A stretch of 64,000 bases of DNA from an uncultured Eubacteriales bacterium. Lineage in GTDB: Bacteria > Bacillota > Clostridia > Christensenellales > CAG-917. Positions 8,770 through 15,132 of the stretch are shown one piece after another (within the stretch, counting starts at the first letter, position 1; each line of letters starts with the position of its first letter). Below the pieces are notes generated by a model. The model was not told where the DNA came from, made no database searches, and saw only the letters and a program-made list of their open reading frames with translations. The translations under genes were made by a program, and so were the position numbers. Location of the stretch: contig URIZ01000008.1 in the NCBI GenBank assembly GCA_900548005.1, forward strand, positions 6,513-70,512, read 5' to 3'.

Positions 8770-9143
8770 CGGGGTATGGCGCAGTTTGGTTTGCGATAAG
8801 CAACGACCGCAAACGAAGTTGAGTTGTATCCGAATACATCGATTGTCTTACAGATTCGAAAACGCAAGACCTAACGGAAAGCGCGAGCGCGCTCCCAAAC
8901 ATAAGGGTACGGCATCGAATAAAGGACAGGAATGGAACAAACTTAATATATTCTATCGGGGTATGGCGCAGTTTGGTTTGCGATAAGCAACGACCGCAAA
9001 CGAAGTTGAGTTGTATCCGAATACATCGATTGTCTTACAGATTCGAAAACGCAAGACCTAACGGAAAGCGCGAGCGCGCTCCCAAACATAAGGGTACGGC
9101 ATCGAATAAAGGACAGGAATGGAACAAACTTAATATATTCTAT
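8770..9143 (+). repeat. Two 187-bp tandem repeats, each starting with the 5' end of tRNA-Pro
   Basis: The units 8770-8956 and 8957-9143 appear identical by eye. Each opens with the same 21 bases as the tRNA-Pro gene at 9144 (CGGGGTATGGCGCAGTTTGG and one T), then 166 bases of non-tRNA sequence ending TTAATATATTCTAT. The intact tRNA takes the place of a third unit. Open frames that run through the repeats are not credible genes. Confidence 0.9.
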
Positions 9144-9220
9144 CGGGGTATGGCGCAGTTTGGTAGCGCGCTTGACTGGGGGTCAAGAGGCCATGGGTTC
9201 AAGTCCCGTTACTCCGACCA
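9144..9220 (+). tRNA. tRNA-Pro(GGG)
   Basis: 77 bases with encoded CCA. Acceptor CGGGGTA/TACTCCG, D stem GCGC/GCGC, anticodon stem CTTGA/TCAAG with loop CTGGGGG (anticodon GGG), T stem ATGGG/CCCGT with loop TTCAAGT. A TAATATATT box just upstream may be the -10. Confidence 0.95.
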
Positions 9221-9229
9221 CAAACTTCG

Positions 9230-9266
9230 CTGAGTGCATACATAGTGTGCACTCAGTTTTTTTATA
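9230..9266 (+). terminator. Terminator after tRNA-Pro
   Basis: CTGAGTGCA pairs perfectly with TGCACTCAG around a nine-base loop, followed by seven T. From 9262 to about 9313 a second imperfect palindrome (ATATCCGTTCAAC/GTTGAAACGGATAT) follows. The rest to 9580 holds two near-copies of a TTGAATTGGCACGA...CCAAG stretch and no gene. Confidence 0.85.
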
Positions 9267-9602
9267 TCCGTTCAACTTGCGCTTGCGCAAACGTTGAAAC
9301 GGATATAAAAATGAGCACGCAAGGCGTGCCGAAGTTTGTGCAGTGGTATGAGCGACAGCGAAATACCAAGCCTTGTGCCGAGTTTCTTGAATTGGCACGA
9401 GCCAACGGCGAGTACCAAGAACTTCGCCGAGTTTTTTGAATTGGCACGAACGAAGTGAGTGCCAAGCACTCCCGCCGTTTTTTGCCGTGTCATAAGTGAT
9501 AGCGAGCCGCAGCATTGTGCAACTTTCGCTTGAAATTTAACAAATCGCCAATACAAATTGATTTTTGGCGAGCTATTTGTTATTATTGTAATAGCGTGCG
9601 AT

Positions 9603-9642
9603 GTTTCCGTAGCTCAGCAGGATAGAGCGTTCGCCTCCTAAG
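9603..9642 (+). pseudogene. 5' half of host tRNA-Arg(CCT), interrupted in the anticodon loop (left attachment site)
   Basis: Acceptor GTTTCCG, D stem GCTC/GAGC with loop AGCAGGATA, anticodon-stem strand TTCGC, and loop CTCCTAA plus G. The following bases (GGCGAGATG...) have no T arm. The missing half lies at 17454-17498: CGGGAAC pairs with this acceptor and GCGAA with this anticodon stem. The shared core CTCCTAAG (9635-9642) is the left copy of the attachment core. Confidence 0.9.
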
Positions 9643-9715
9643 GGCGAGATGTATCCGGCGGAAATGGGCAAAAATAGGGCTTTTTAGCCCAAAAAACGCC
9701 AAATAACGTGCGTTT

Positions 9716-9744
9716 TTGACAACTGAATAGAAAATTGGTAATGT
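9716..9744 (+). promoter_or_regulatory. Possible promoter for the island tRNA-Arg, overlapping end repeats
   Basis: TTGACA (9716-9721), 17 bases, TAATGT (9739-9744), about 60 bases before the tRNA. The same stretch contains the direct repeat TTGGTAATGTTTT twice (9735-9760), which could be an arm-type recombinase site. The promoter of the broken host tRNA (TTGATT/TATTAT region near 9560-9590) also points into the island. Confidence 0.4.
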
Positions 9745-9804
9745 TTTTGGTAATGTTTTTGAAAATGCCATATCGTTTACTAACTTTCGTAAAATCCGTA
9801 ATTT

Positions 9805-9879
9805 GCACTCATAGTTTAACGGATAAAACAAACCCCTCCTAAGGGTTAGCTCTGGGTTCGATTCCCGGTGAGTGCGCCA
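9805..9879 (+). tRNA. tRNA-Arg(CCT), island-encoded and intact
   Basis: 75 bases with encoded CCA. Acceptor GCACTCA/TGAGTGC, D stem GTTT/AAAC, anticodon stem AACCC/GGGTT with loop CTCCTAA (anticodon CCT), T stem CTGGG/CCCGG with loop TTCGATT. Its stems differ from the interrupted host tRNA-Arg(CCT), but it has the same anticodon, so it can replace the gene broken by the insertion. It reads AGG codons. Confidence 0.95.
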
Positions 9880-9880
9880 C

Positions 9881-9910
9881 AAACCACAATATATTGTGGT
9901 TTTTTCTTTT
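9881..9910 (+). terminator. Terminator after island tRNA-Arg
   Basis: CCACAATATATTGTGG palindrome followed by TTTTTTCTTTT, starting two bases after the tRNA. Confidence 0.8.
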
Positions 9911-9983
9911 TTATGTGACACAATATATAGAAAGCGAGAGAAGATGAACGTGAAAAAGCGCATTACCAATTACATTACCAATT

Positions 9984-10400
9984 CTATTTTTTGCGGTTTT
10001 TCTTTGCATTCGGATGACCTTTGTAGGTTTTGACGTAAATCTTGAGTTCTTTTAGCACTTCGTCATAGTTTAGAACCCATCTGTTTCCGTGTTTGAAACT
10101 AAAAATCTTTTCGTTTTTTATCAGATATTCTATGTCGTGCTTATCAATTTGCCACCTTTTATAACGCTTGTTCCAACTATTTACACAGTAACGAAGATTT
10201 CTCAGACGTGGCACTTCGTAATGTTCGCTCATTGATTTTGGGTTGACTTTGCTCATAAAGTTTTCAATGTCTATTAACCAAGCCTTTTCGTGTATTTCCA
10301 TAAATATGTCATTGTCAAGGCAAAACTTTCGGCAGTTTGGTCGGCGAATAATTGTGTTTGCATATGGTGCGCCTTCTGCCCGATGGGAACGATCACACAA
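9984..10400 (-). CDS. Excisionase-like / HTH protein of integrative elements
   Basis: Up to 138 residues from a TTG at 10400; the first ATG is at 10301 (MEIHEKAWLIDIENF). I favour the longer form because the residues before that ATG (NTIIRRPNCRKF) look conserved, but no good ribosome site is visible. The pattern WLIDIENFMSKVNP, then EVPRLRNLRYCVNSWN, then KIFSFKHGNRWVLNYDEVLKEL resembles small winged-helix proteins encoded beside tyrosine integrases in Firmicutes elements. Its place next to the left attachment site fits a recombination-directionality role. No integrase accompanies it. Confidence 0.55.
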   Translation of the reverse strand: MCDRSHRAEGAPYANTIIRRPNCRKFCLDNDIFMEIHEKAWLIDIENFMSKVNPKSMSEHYEVPRLRNLRYCVNSWNKRYKRWQIDKHDIEYLIKNEKIFSFKHGNRWVLNYDEVLKELKIYVKTYKGHPNAKKNRKK

Positions 10401-10434
10401 GCAATCTACAAATTAAGGAACAGAAAAAACAATA

Positions 10435-10476
10435 AGTGATAACATCACAGAACTCTGATTTCAAATCGGATATAAT
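10435..10476 (+). promoter_or_regulatory. Crp/Fnr-type operator and promoter of the thioredoxin operon
   Basis: AGTGATAACATCACA (10435-10449) is a near-perfect palindrome. The -10 TATAAT is at 10471-10476. The palindrome centre falls about 41 bases before the predicted start of transcription, the class II activator position used by Crp/Fnr proteins. The same palindrome with the same spacing occurs at 14452. Confidence 0.7.
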
Positions 10477-10508
10477 AAAAACACAATAAAGCAAGGGAGG
10501 ACACGAAG

Positions 10509-10814
10509 ATGTCTGTCATTAAAATTAGTAAAAAAAATTTCGCAAGCGAAGTTTTGAATTCCAATAAACCTGTTCTTCTCGATTTCTATGCCGATTGGTG
10601 CGGTCCCTGCCGTATGGTAGGTCCGATCGTATCGGAAATCGCAAATGAGCGAAACGATGTTAAAGTCGGCAAAATCAATGTTGACGAACAGCCGGAGCTT
10701 GCAGCACAGTTTCAGGTAATGAGCATCCCGATGCTCGCTGTAATCAAAAACGGGAAACTCGAAAATCAGGTTGTTGGTTACAGATCGAAAGAGCAAATTG
10801 AAGCAATGCTGTAA
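10509..10814 (+). CDS. trxA: Thioredoxin
   Basis: 101 residues with the active site WCGPCRM (Cys31, Cys34) and the cis-Pro region MSIPMLAVIKNG. It reduces disulfides in the cytoplasm. An AAGGGAGG site precedes the ATG. First gene of an island operon with a rhodanese (10 bp gap) and a CoA-disulfide reductase. No thioredoxin reductase is in the island, so it may be reduced by the host enzyme. Confidence 0.95.
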   Translation: MSVIKISKKNFASEVLNSNKPVLLDFYADWCGPCRMVGPIVSEIANERNDVKVGKINVDEQPELAAQFQVMSIPMLAVIKNGKLENQVVGYRSKEQIEAML

Positions 10815-10824
10815 GGAGAAAAAA

Positions 10825-11148
10825 ATGAGACTGTTTAATTTCTTCCGCAACACCGCCGACATTAATACCGGTGTTGCAGAATACGAAACAAATGTCGGTG
10901 CTGTATTGCTTGATGTTAGGACGGCAGATGAATACCGTGACGGGCACATTGACGGAAGCGTCAACATACCTCTTGATAGAATTTCTTCCGTTGAGAATAT
11001 CGTCAAGGACAAAAGCACACCGCTTTATGTGCATTGTTTAAGCGGTGGTAGAAGCGGACAAGCTGTATCCTATTTGAAGCAAATTGGTTACACAAATGCA
11101 AAAAATATCGGTGGCATCAGCAGCTACCGTGGAAAGGTGGTGAAATAA
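10825..11148 (+). CDS. Rhodanese-like sulfurtransferase
   Basis: 107 residues from the ATG at 10825, chosen because TAAGGAG lies 9 bases before it; the open frame begins inside trxA. A single rhodanese domain has DVRTADEYRDGHIDGSVNIP and the active-site loop CLSGGRSG with Cys71. It carries persulfide sulfur. The gene abuts the next one directly (stop at 11148, start at 11149). Single-domain rhodaneses next to CoA-disulfide reductases usually act in persulfide or polysulfide handling. Confidence 0.9.
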   Translation: MRLFNFFRNTADINTGVAEYETNVGAVLLDVRTADEYRDGHIDGSVNIPLDRISSVENIVKDKSTPLYVHCLSGGRSGQAVSYLKQIGYTNAKNIGGISSYRGKVVK

Positions 11149-12840
11149 ATGAAAGTTGTAATTATAGGCGGTGTTGCAGGTGGCGCTACTGCGGCGGCGA
11201 GAATACGCAGGCTTGATGAACAAGCGGAAATAGTTGTTTTTGAACGTTCAGGATTTATCTCATATGCTAACTGTGGTCTGCCGTACTATATCGGCGGCAC
11301 CATTGAAGAAGAAAATGATCTAACCTTGCAGACGCCTGAAAGCTTTTGGAGGCGTTTTAGAGTTAAGATGAATGTGCATCATGAAGTTACGGCAATTCAT
11401 CCTGATAGCAAAACCGTTACCGTAAAAAACCTTGAAAACGGCAAAATCCTTACCGAGAGTTATGATAAGCTCTTGCTCTCACCCGGTGCTAAGCCGATAA
11501 AACCGGGGTTTGACGGTATTGACAGCGATAAGATATTTACCCTGCGCACTGTTGAGGATGCTCTTAGACTCAAGAAATATACGGATGAGAATCATCCAAA
11601 ATCCGCAGTTGTTGTCGGTGGAGGATTTATCGGAATCGAAGTTGCGGAAAATCTGCGTGAACTCGGAATAGATGTAACGCTCGTGGAAGCGGCGGATCAG
11701 CTTATGGCTCCGTTTGACAGGGATATGGCATCGTTTATTCATGCTGAAATCCGCAAAAACAGTATCCATCTAATGCTTGATACTATGGTTGAAGGTTTTG
11801 CCGATACCGATTACGGCATTGATGTGAAGCTCAAAAATGCTCCGACACTTCATACCGATATGGTTGTAATGGCAATCGGCGTCGCTCCCGAAACCACACT
11901 TGCGAAAGATACCGGTATAGAACTTGGCATTAAAGGCAGTATTGTGGTCAATGACAAAATGGAAACATCTATACCTGACATTTATGCGGTTGGAGATGCG
12001 GTGCAGATCAAAAATTTTGTAACGGATAAGGACACACTCATCTCTCTTGCCGGCCCTGCAAACAAGCAGGGTAGAATTGCCGCCGATAATATCTGCGGCG
12101 GTGACAGCCATTATACCGGCGGACAGGGCTCATCAGTCATCAAAATATTTGACATGACAGCTGCCGCTACGGGTATCAACGAAAAAACCGCAAAGTCCCT
12201 TGGTATTGCTACAGACAAAGTCATTCTTTCGCCGATGAGTCACGCAGGATATTATCCCGGCGGTAAAATGATGACTATGAAAGTGCTGTTTGAAAAAGAA
12301 AGCTACCGCATTTTAGGTGCACAAATTATAGGTTTTGACGGTGTCGATAAGAGGATTGATGTGCTTGCAACCGCTATCCGTGCCGGAATAAAAGCATACG
12401 AACTTACAGAACTTGACCTTGCCTATGCCCCGCCGTATTCCTCCGCAAAGGACCCTGTGAATATGGCAGGCTATATCATTGAAAACATGAAAAACGGCAT
12501 TGTAAAGCAATGGTATTATGAGGAAGATGAAACTCTTCCCCGTGACGGCAGCATAACACTTCTTGATACACGTACACTAATGGAATACAGCATGGGGCAT
12601 GCAAAGGGTTTTATCAATATTCCTGTTGATGAACTGCGTGAACGTATAGGTGAGCTGGACAGGAGCAAGCCTGTGTATGTTATCTGCCAAAGCGGATTGA
12701 GAAGCTATATCGCAAGCAGAATTTTAATGGGTAACGGTTTTGATGCCTATAACTTTGCAGGCGGTTTCCGATTCTATGATGCAGTCCGTAATGATAAAGC
12801 GTTAAATAAAAAATCCACCCCCTGCGGAATGGATGATTAA
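11149..12840 (+). CDS. CoA-disulfide reductase / persulfide reductase with C-terminal rhodanese domain
   Basis: 563 residues. FAD-binding GGVAGGATAAARIRR at the N-terminus, the single redox Cys42 in SYANCGLPYYIGG (typical of CoADR rather than two-Cys disulfide reductases), an NAD-binding GGGFIGIEVAENL near 165, a second FAD motif ending YAVGDAV, and a dimerisation domain. A rhodanese domain with Cys513 (VICQSGLRS) is fused at the C-terminus (about 470-550). Such CoADR-RHD proteins reduce CoA disulfide or CoA persulfide with NAD(P)H. Third gene of the trx operon. Confidence 0.92.
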   Translation: MKVVIIGGVAGGATAAARIRRLDEQAEIVVFERSGFISYANCGLPYYIGGTIEEENDLTLQTPESFWRRFRVKMNVHHEVTAIHPDSKTVTVKNLENGKILTESYDKLLLSPGAKPIKPGFDGIDSDKIFTLRTVEDALRLKKYTDENHPKSAVVVGGGFIGIEVAENLRELGIDVTLVEAADQLMAPFDRDMASFIHAEIRKNSIHLMLDTMVEGFADTDYGIDVKLKNAPTLHTDMVVMAIGVAPETTLAKDTGIELGIKGSIVVNDKMETSIPDIYAVGDAVQIKNFVTDKDTLISLAGPANKQGRIAADNICGGDSHYTGGQGSSVIKIFDMTAAATGINEKTAKSLGIATDKVILSPMSHAGYYPGGKMMTMKVLFEKESYRILGAQIIGFDGVDKRIDVLATAIRAGIKAYELTELDLAYAPPYSSAKDPVNMAGYIIENMKNGIVKQWYYEEDETLPRDGSITLLDTRTLMEYSMGHAKGFINIPVDELRERIGELDRSKPVYVICQSGLRSYIASRILMGNGFDAYNFAGGFRFYDAVRNDKALNKKSTPCGMDD

Positions 12841-12900
12841 AAGGACAGAAAAGAAAAGCGTTGAGAATTCATTTTTTGAGAAACTCAACGCTTTGTTTTA

Positions 12901-13557
12901 TCAAACTATAATCTTTTCAAGTCCGTCTTTGTCTATAATTTCAATCGTTCCGCGGGAGAGTGATATAAACCCTTCGTTCACAAAATACTTTAGCATTCGT
13001 GTTACCACTTCACGGGGATTACCTAAGTGATTGCCGATTGTTTCGTGGGTGATTTTAAGAATGTTAGTGCCTTCGATGCTTGCCTCATTCAAAAGAAAAT
13101 CTGCAAGCCTTTTATCAAAGCTTTTCCACATCACCTGGTCTATCAGCCACATTACATCTGAAAATCGACTTGCCATAACTTCGTTTGTGTAATTGGCAAG
13201 CGGTGCGGAAACATCCATAATGCTTTTGTAAACTTCTGACGGGATGACTAAAACCTCAGTTTCCTTTTCTGCGGTAACGGTAATATCAAACTGAATACTG
13301 TTCATAATACAAGACGCAGAGAAAAGGCAAATATCACGTTCAAAAAGGCGGTACATTGTAATCTCTCTGCCATCGTCGGATATGGTAAACGCACGAATCT
13401 GACCTGAGAGCACAAGGAGCAGTCCCGTACAATTCTGCGAACCATTATGCAAGAGTTCACCCTTGCCGAATTTACGAACAAAAGATGAGTTTGTAAGCGC
13501 GTCTTGCTGTGATTTCGTCAGTTTATCAAATACAGGTAAATACGTTAAGTAATTCAT
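12901..13557 (-). CDS. Crp/Fnr family transcriptional regulator
   Basis: 218 residues from the ATG at 13557, which has AAGGAGA before it; the frame is open 29 codons further. An N-terminal cyclic-nucleotide-type sensor barrel (20-130) is followed by a C-terminal winged helix with THETIGNHLGNPREVVTRMLKYF. There is no N-terminal Cys cluster for an FNR iron-sulfur centre; only a few isolated Cys residues are seen. It probably controls the island through the two TGTGATAACATCACA boxes and the large palindrome next to its own gene. The ligand is unknown. Confidence 0.9.
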   Translation of the reverse strand: MNYLTYLPVFDKLTKSQQDALTNSSFVRKFGKGELLHNGSQNCTGLLLVLSGQIRAFTISDDGREITMYRLFERDICLFSASCIMNSIQFDITVTAEKETEVLVIPSEVYKSIMDVSAPLANYTNEVMASRFSDVMWLIDQVMWKSFDKRLADFLLNEASIEGTNILKITHETIGNHLGNPREVVTRMLKYFVNEGFISLSRGTIEIIDKDGLEKIIV

Positions 13558-13596
13558 AAGCCGTGTCTCCTTTTCAGTATTTTTAGTATAGCGTAA

Positions 13597-13638
13597 TTTC
13601 TGGCATATGTCAATAATGCTATTGACATATGCCAGAAA
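13597..13638. promoter_or_regulatory. 42-bp perfect palindrome holding the -35 boxes of two divergent promoters
   Basis: Two 19-base arms (starting TTTCTGGCATATGTC and its complement) are separated by ATGC. Each arm contains TTGACA. On the plus strand TTGACA (13622-13627), 17 bases and TATAAT (13645-13650) give a consensus promoter for the DUF134 gene. On the minus strand the mirror TTGACA, 17 bases and TATACT drive the regulator. A dimer bound here would block both. Confidence 0.8.
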
Positions 13639-13668
13639 CAGCACTATAATATATAGTAAGGTGATAAA

Positions 13669-14043
13669 ATGCCAAGACCGACGAAGTGTCGCCGAGTGTG
13701 TTATTTCCCTGAAGTTCTTGAATTTTCTCCAACGGGAGCAGTGAGTGGGGAACCAATTGTATTGAAAATTGATGAACTTGAAACCATACGGCTGATTGAC
13801 AAAGAAAACTTAAGCCAAGAAGAATGCGGGGCACAACTCGGCGTAGGCAGAACAACCGCACAGAAAATCTATGAAACCGCAAGGAAAAAGATAGCAGACG
13901 CACTTGTGCTTGGCTTCGCACTGAAAATTGTGGCGGCGAGTTTCAGCTTTGTAGCGGCAGTACAGGCTTTTGCTATAAAAAAGACTGCATCAAACGGCAA
14001 ATTCAAAAAGAATTCAAAACAGAAAATGGATCAAATATTATGA
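13669..14043 (+). pseudogene. DUF134 HTH protein, C-terminal half frameshifted
   Basis: Residues 1-80 are a clear DUF134 domain (CRRVCYFPEVLEFSP, DELETIRLIDKENLSQEECG, a helix-turn-helix and ARKKIADALV). After about residue 84 the frame loses similarity. In another frame the same DNA reads ENCGGEFQLCSGSTGFCYKK, the expected Cys-rich metal-binding tail, and this continues without a stop into the start of the NifX-like gene at 14040. So a single-base loss near 13930-13940 appears to have split a DUF134-NifX fusion, or the site is recoded. Expressed from the consensus promoter at 13622-13650. Confidence 0.7.
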
Positions 14044-14447
14044 GAATCGCAGTAACTTACAAAAACGGAAACATCTTTCAGCATTTCGGTCACACCGAGC
14101 AATTCAAATTGTACGATATTGAAGACGGCAAAATCATTAAAACAGAGCTTATAGATACCAACGGCTCCGGCCACGGTGCATTGGCCGGCGTACTCTCCGC
14201 TGTAAAAGCAGATGTACTTATTTGCGGCGGCATTGGTGGCGGCGCACAAATGGCGCTGGCAGAAAACGGAATAAAGCTCTACGGCGGTGTCAGCGGTAAT
14301 GCCGATGAAGCGGTAAATGCTTTTGTTGCCGGCAATCTTGCTTTCAATCCCGATGTGCATTGTGAACACCACGATCATGAACACGGCGGGGAAACCCATA
14401 TCTGCGGCGACCACGGCTGCGGACACGGACATTGCGGGAATCATTGA
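14040..14447 (+). CDS. NifX/NifB-like dinitrogenase FeMo-cofactor family protein
   Basis: 135 residues. MRIAVTYKNGNIFQHFGHTEQFKLY, a central ICGGIGGGAQMAL, and a C-terminal His/Cys-rich tail (EHHDHEHGG, HICGDHGCGHGHCG) likely to bind metal. Small proteins of this family are common in anaerobes without nitrogenase, and no nif genes are seen here. It overlaps the DUF134 stop by ATGA and may be translated by coupling, or as the second half of the original fusion. Confidence 0.85.
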   Translation: MRIAVTYKNGNIFQHFGHTEQFKLYDIEDGKIIKTELIDTNGSGHGALAGVLSAVKADVLICGGIGGGAQMALAENGIKLYGGVSGNADEAVNAFVAGNLAFNPDVHCEHHDHEHGGETHICGDHGCGHGHCGNH

Positions 14448-14451
14448 AAAA

Positions 14452-14493
14452 TGTGATAACATCACAGAATTGTAATTTGAAATATGCTATTAT
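14452..14493 (+). promoter_or_regulatory. Crp/Fnr-type operator and promoter of the rubredoxin operon
   Basis: TGTGATAACATCACA (14452-14466) is a perfect palindrome centred at 14459. The -10 TATTAT is at 14488-14493, placing the centre at about -41. This matches in both sequence and spacing the site at 10435. Confidence 0.7.
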
Positions 14494-14514
14494 TTAATTA
14501 AAGGAGGCGGAAAT

Positions 14515-15132
14515 ATGAAGCAATATATCTGTAAAGTCTGCGGATATATCCATGAAACCGAAGGCGAATTGCCCGATGATTTCAAGTGTCCGATTTGCGG
14601 TGCAGGTAAGGATGCTTTTGTGCTGAAAGAGGAAACTGCTAAAGCAGAAGAAATCCTTGAAAAGCCGCATACAGAAAAAGAATTATCCCCAATGGAGATG
14701 AGCATCATTTGCTCCAATCTTGCAAGAGGGTGCGAAAAGCAGTATATGCCCGAAGAATCCGAGAGCTTTAGAAAACTCGCAGAATTCTTCCATCAAAAAG
14801 CAGAGCCTGTCAGCAATGCCGGCACAGAGACACTGCTTGAATTGATTAATCATGATATTTCGGTAGGATTTCCTTACGGAAAATCAGCTGCGGAAGAGCA
14901 GCCCGACCGTGGCGCACTTCGCTGTCAGGTGTGGGCAGAAAAGGTAACGAGAATGTTGCAGTCACTTCTCACCCGATATGAGGTTGAGGGTAACAAGATG
15001 CTTGAAAACACAGGTGTGTATGTCTGCACAATCTGCGGATTTGTATTCGTTGGCGATGCACCGCCTGCGCTTTGTCCCGTATGCAAAGTCCCTGCGTGGA
15101 AGTTTGAAAAAATAGAAGGAGGTGCAAGATAA
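14515..15132 (+). CDS. Double-rubredoxin protein with central helical domain
   Basis: 205 residues. The N-terminal rubredoxin domain (1-42) has CKVCGYIHE and CPICGAG. A helical middle (60-160) contains ARGCEKQYMPEESESFRKLAEFF, and a C-terminal rubredoxin-like knot (168-200) has CTICGFVFVGD and CPVC. The two ends can each hold one Fe(SCys)4, suiting electron transfer to rubrerythrin or superoxide reductase in the next genes. The AGGAGG site is strong. The stop overlaps the next ATG by one base (TAATG). The exact family name is not known to me. Confidence 0.8.
   Translation: MKQYICKVCGYIHETEGELPDDFKCPICGAGKDAFVLKEETAKAEEILEKPHTEKELSPMEMSIICSNLARGCEKQYMPEESESFRKLAEFFHQKAEPVSNAGTETLLELINHDISVGFPYGKSAAEEQPDRGALRCQVWAEKVTRMLQSLLTRYEVEGNKMLENTGVYVCTICGFVFVGDAPPALCPVCKVPAWKFEKIEGGAR

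Noticed and set aside
8770..9143. CRISPR array
   Set aside because: The units are 187 bp and identical throughout, without short repeats separated by variable spacers; no cas gene is seen.
8741..9233. Two overlapping frames that repeat the same residues across the 187-bp units
   Set aside because: They run through the tRNA-Pro gene and exist only because of the tandem repeat.
9603..9680. A complete tRNA at 9603
   Set aside because: The TCGCC/GGCGA pairing at 9631-9647 can mimic an anticodon arm, but there is no T arm or matching acceptor, while the true 3' half is at 17454.
14040..14447. Evidence for nitrogen fixation from the NifX-like protein
   Set aside because: Small NifX/NifB-like proteins are common in anaerobes without nitrogenase, and no nifHDK genes are here.
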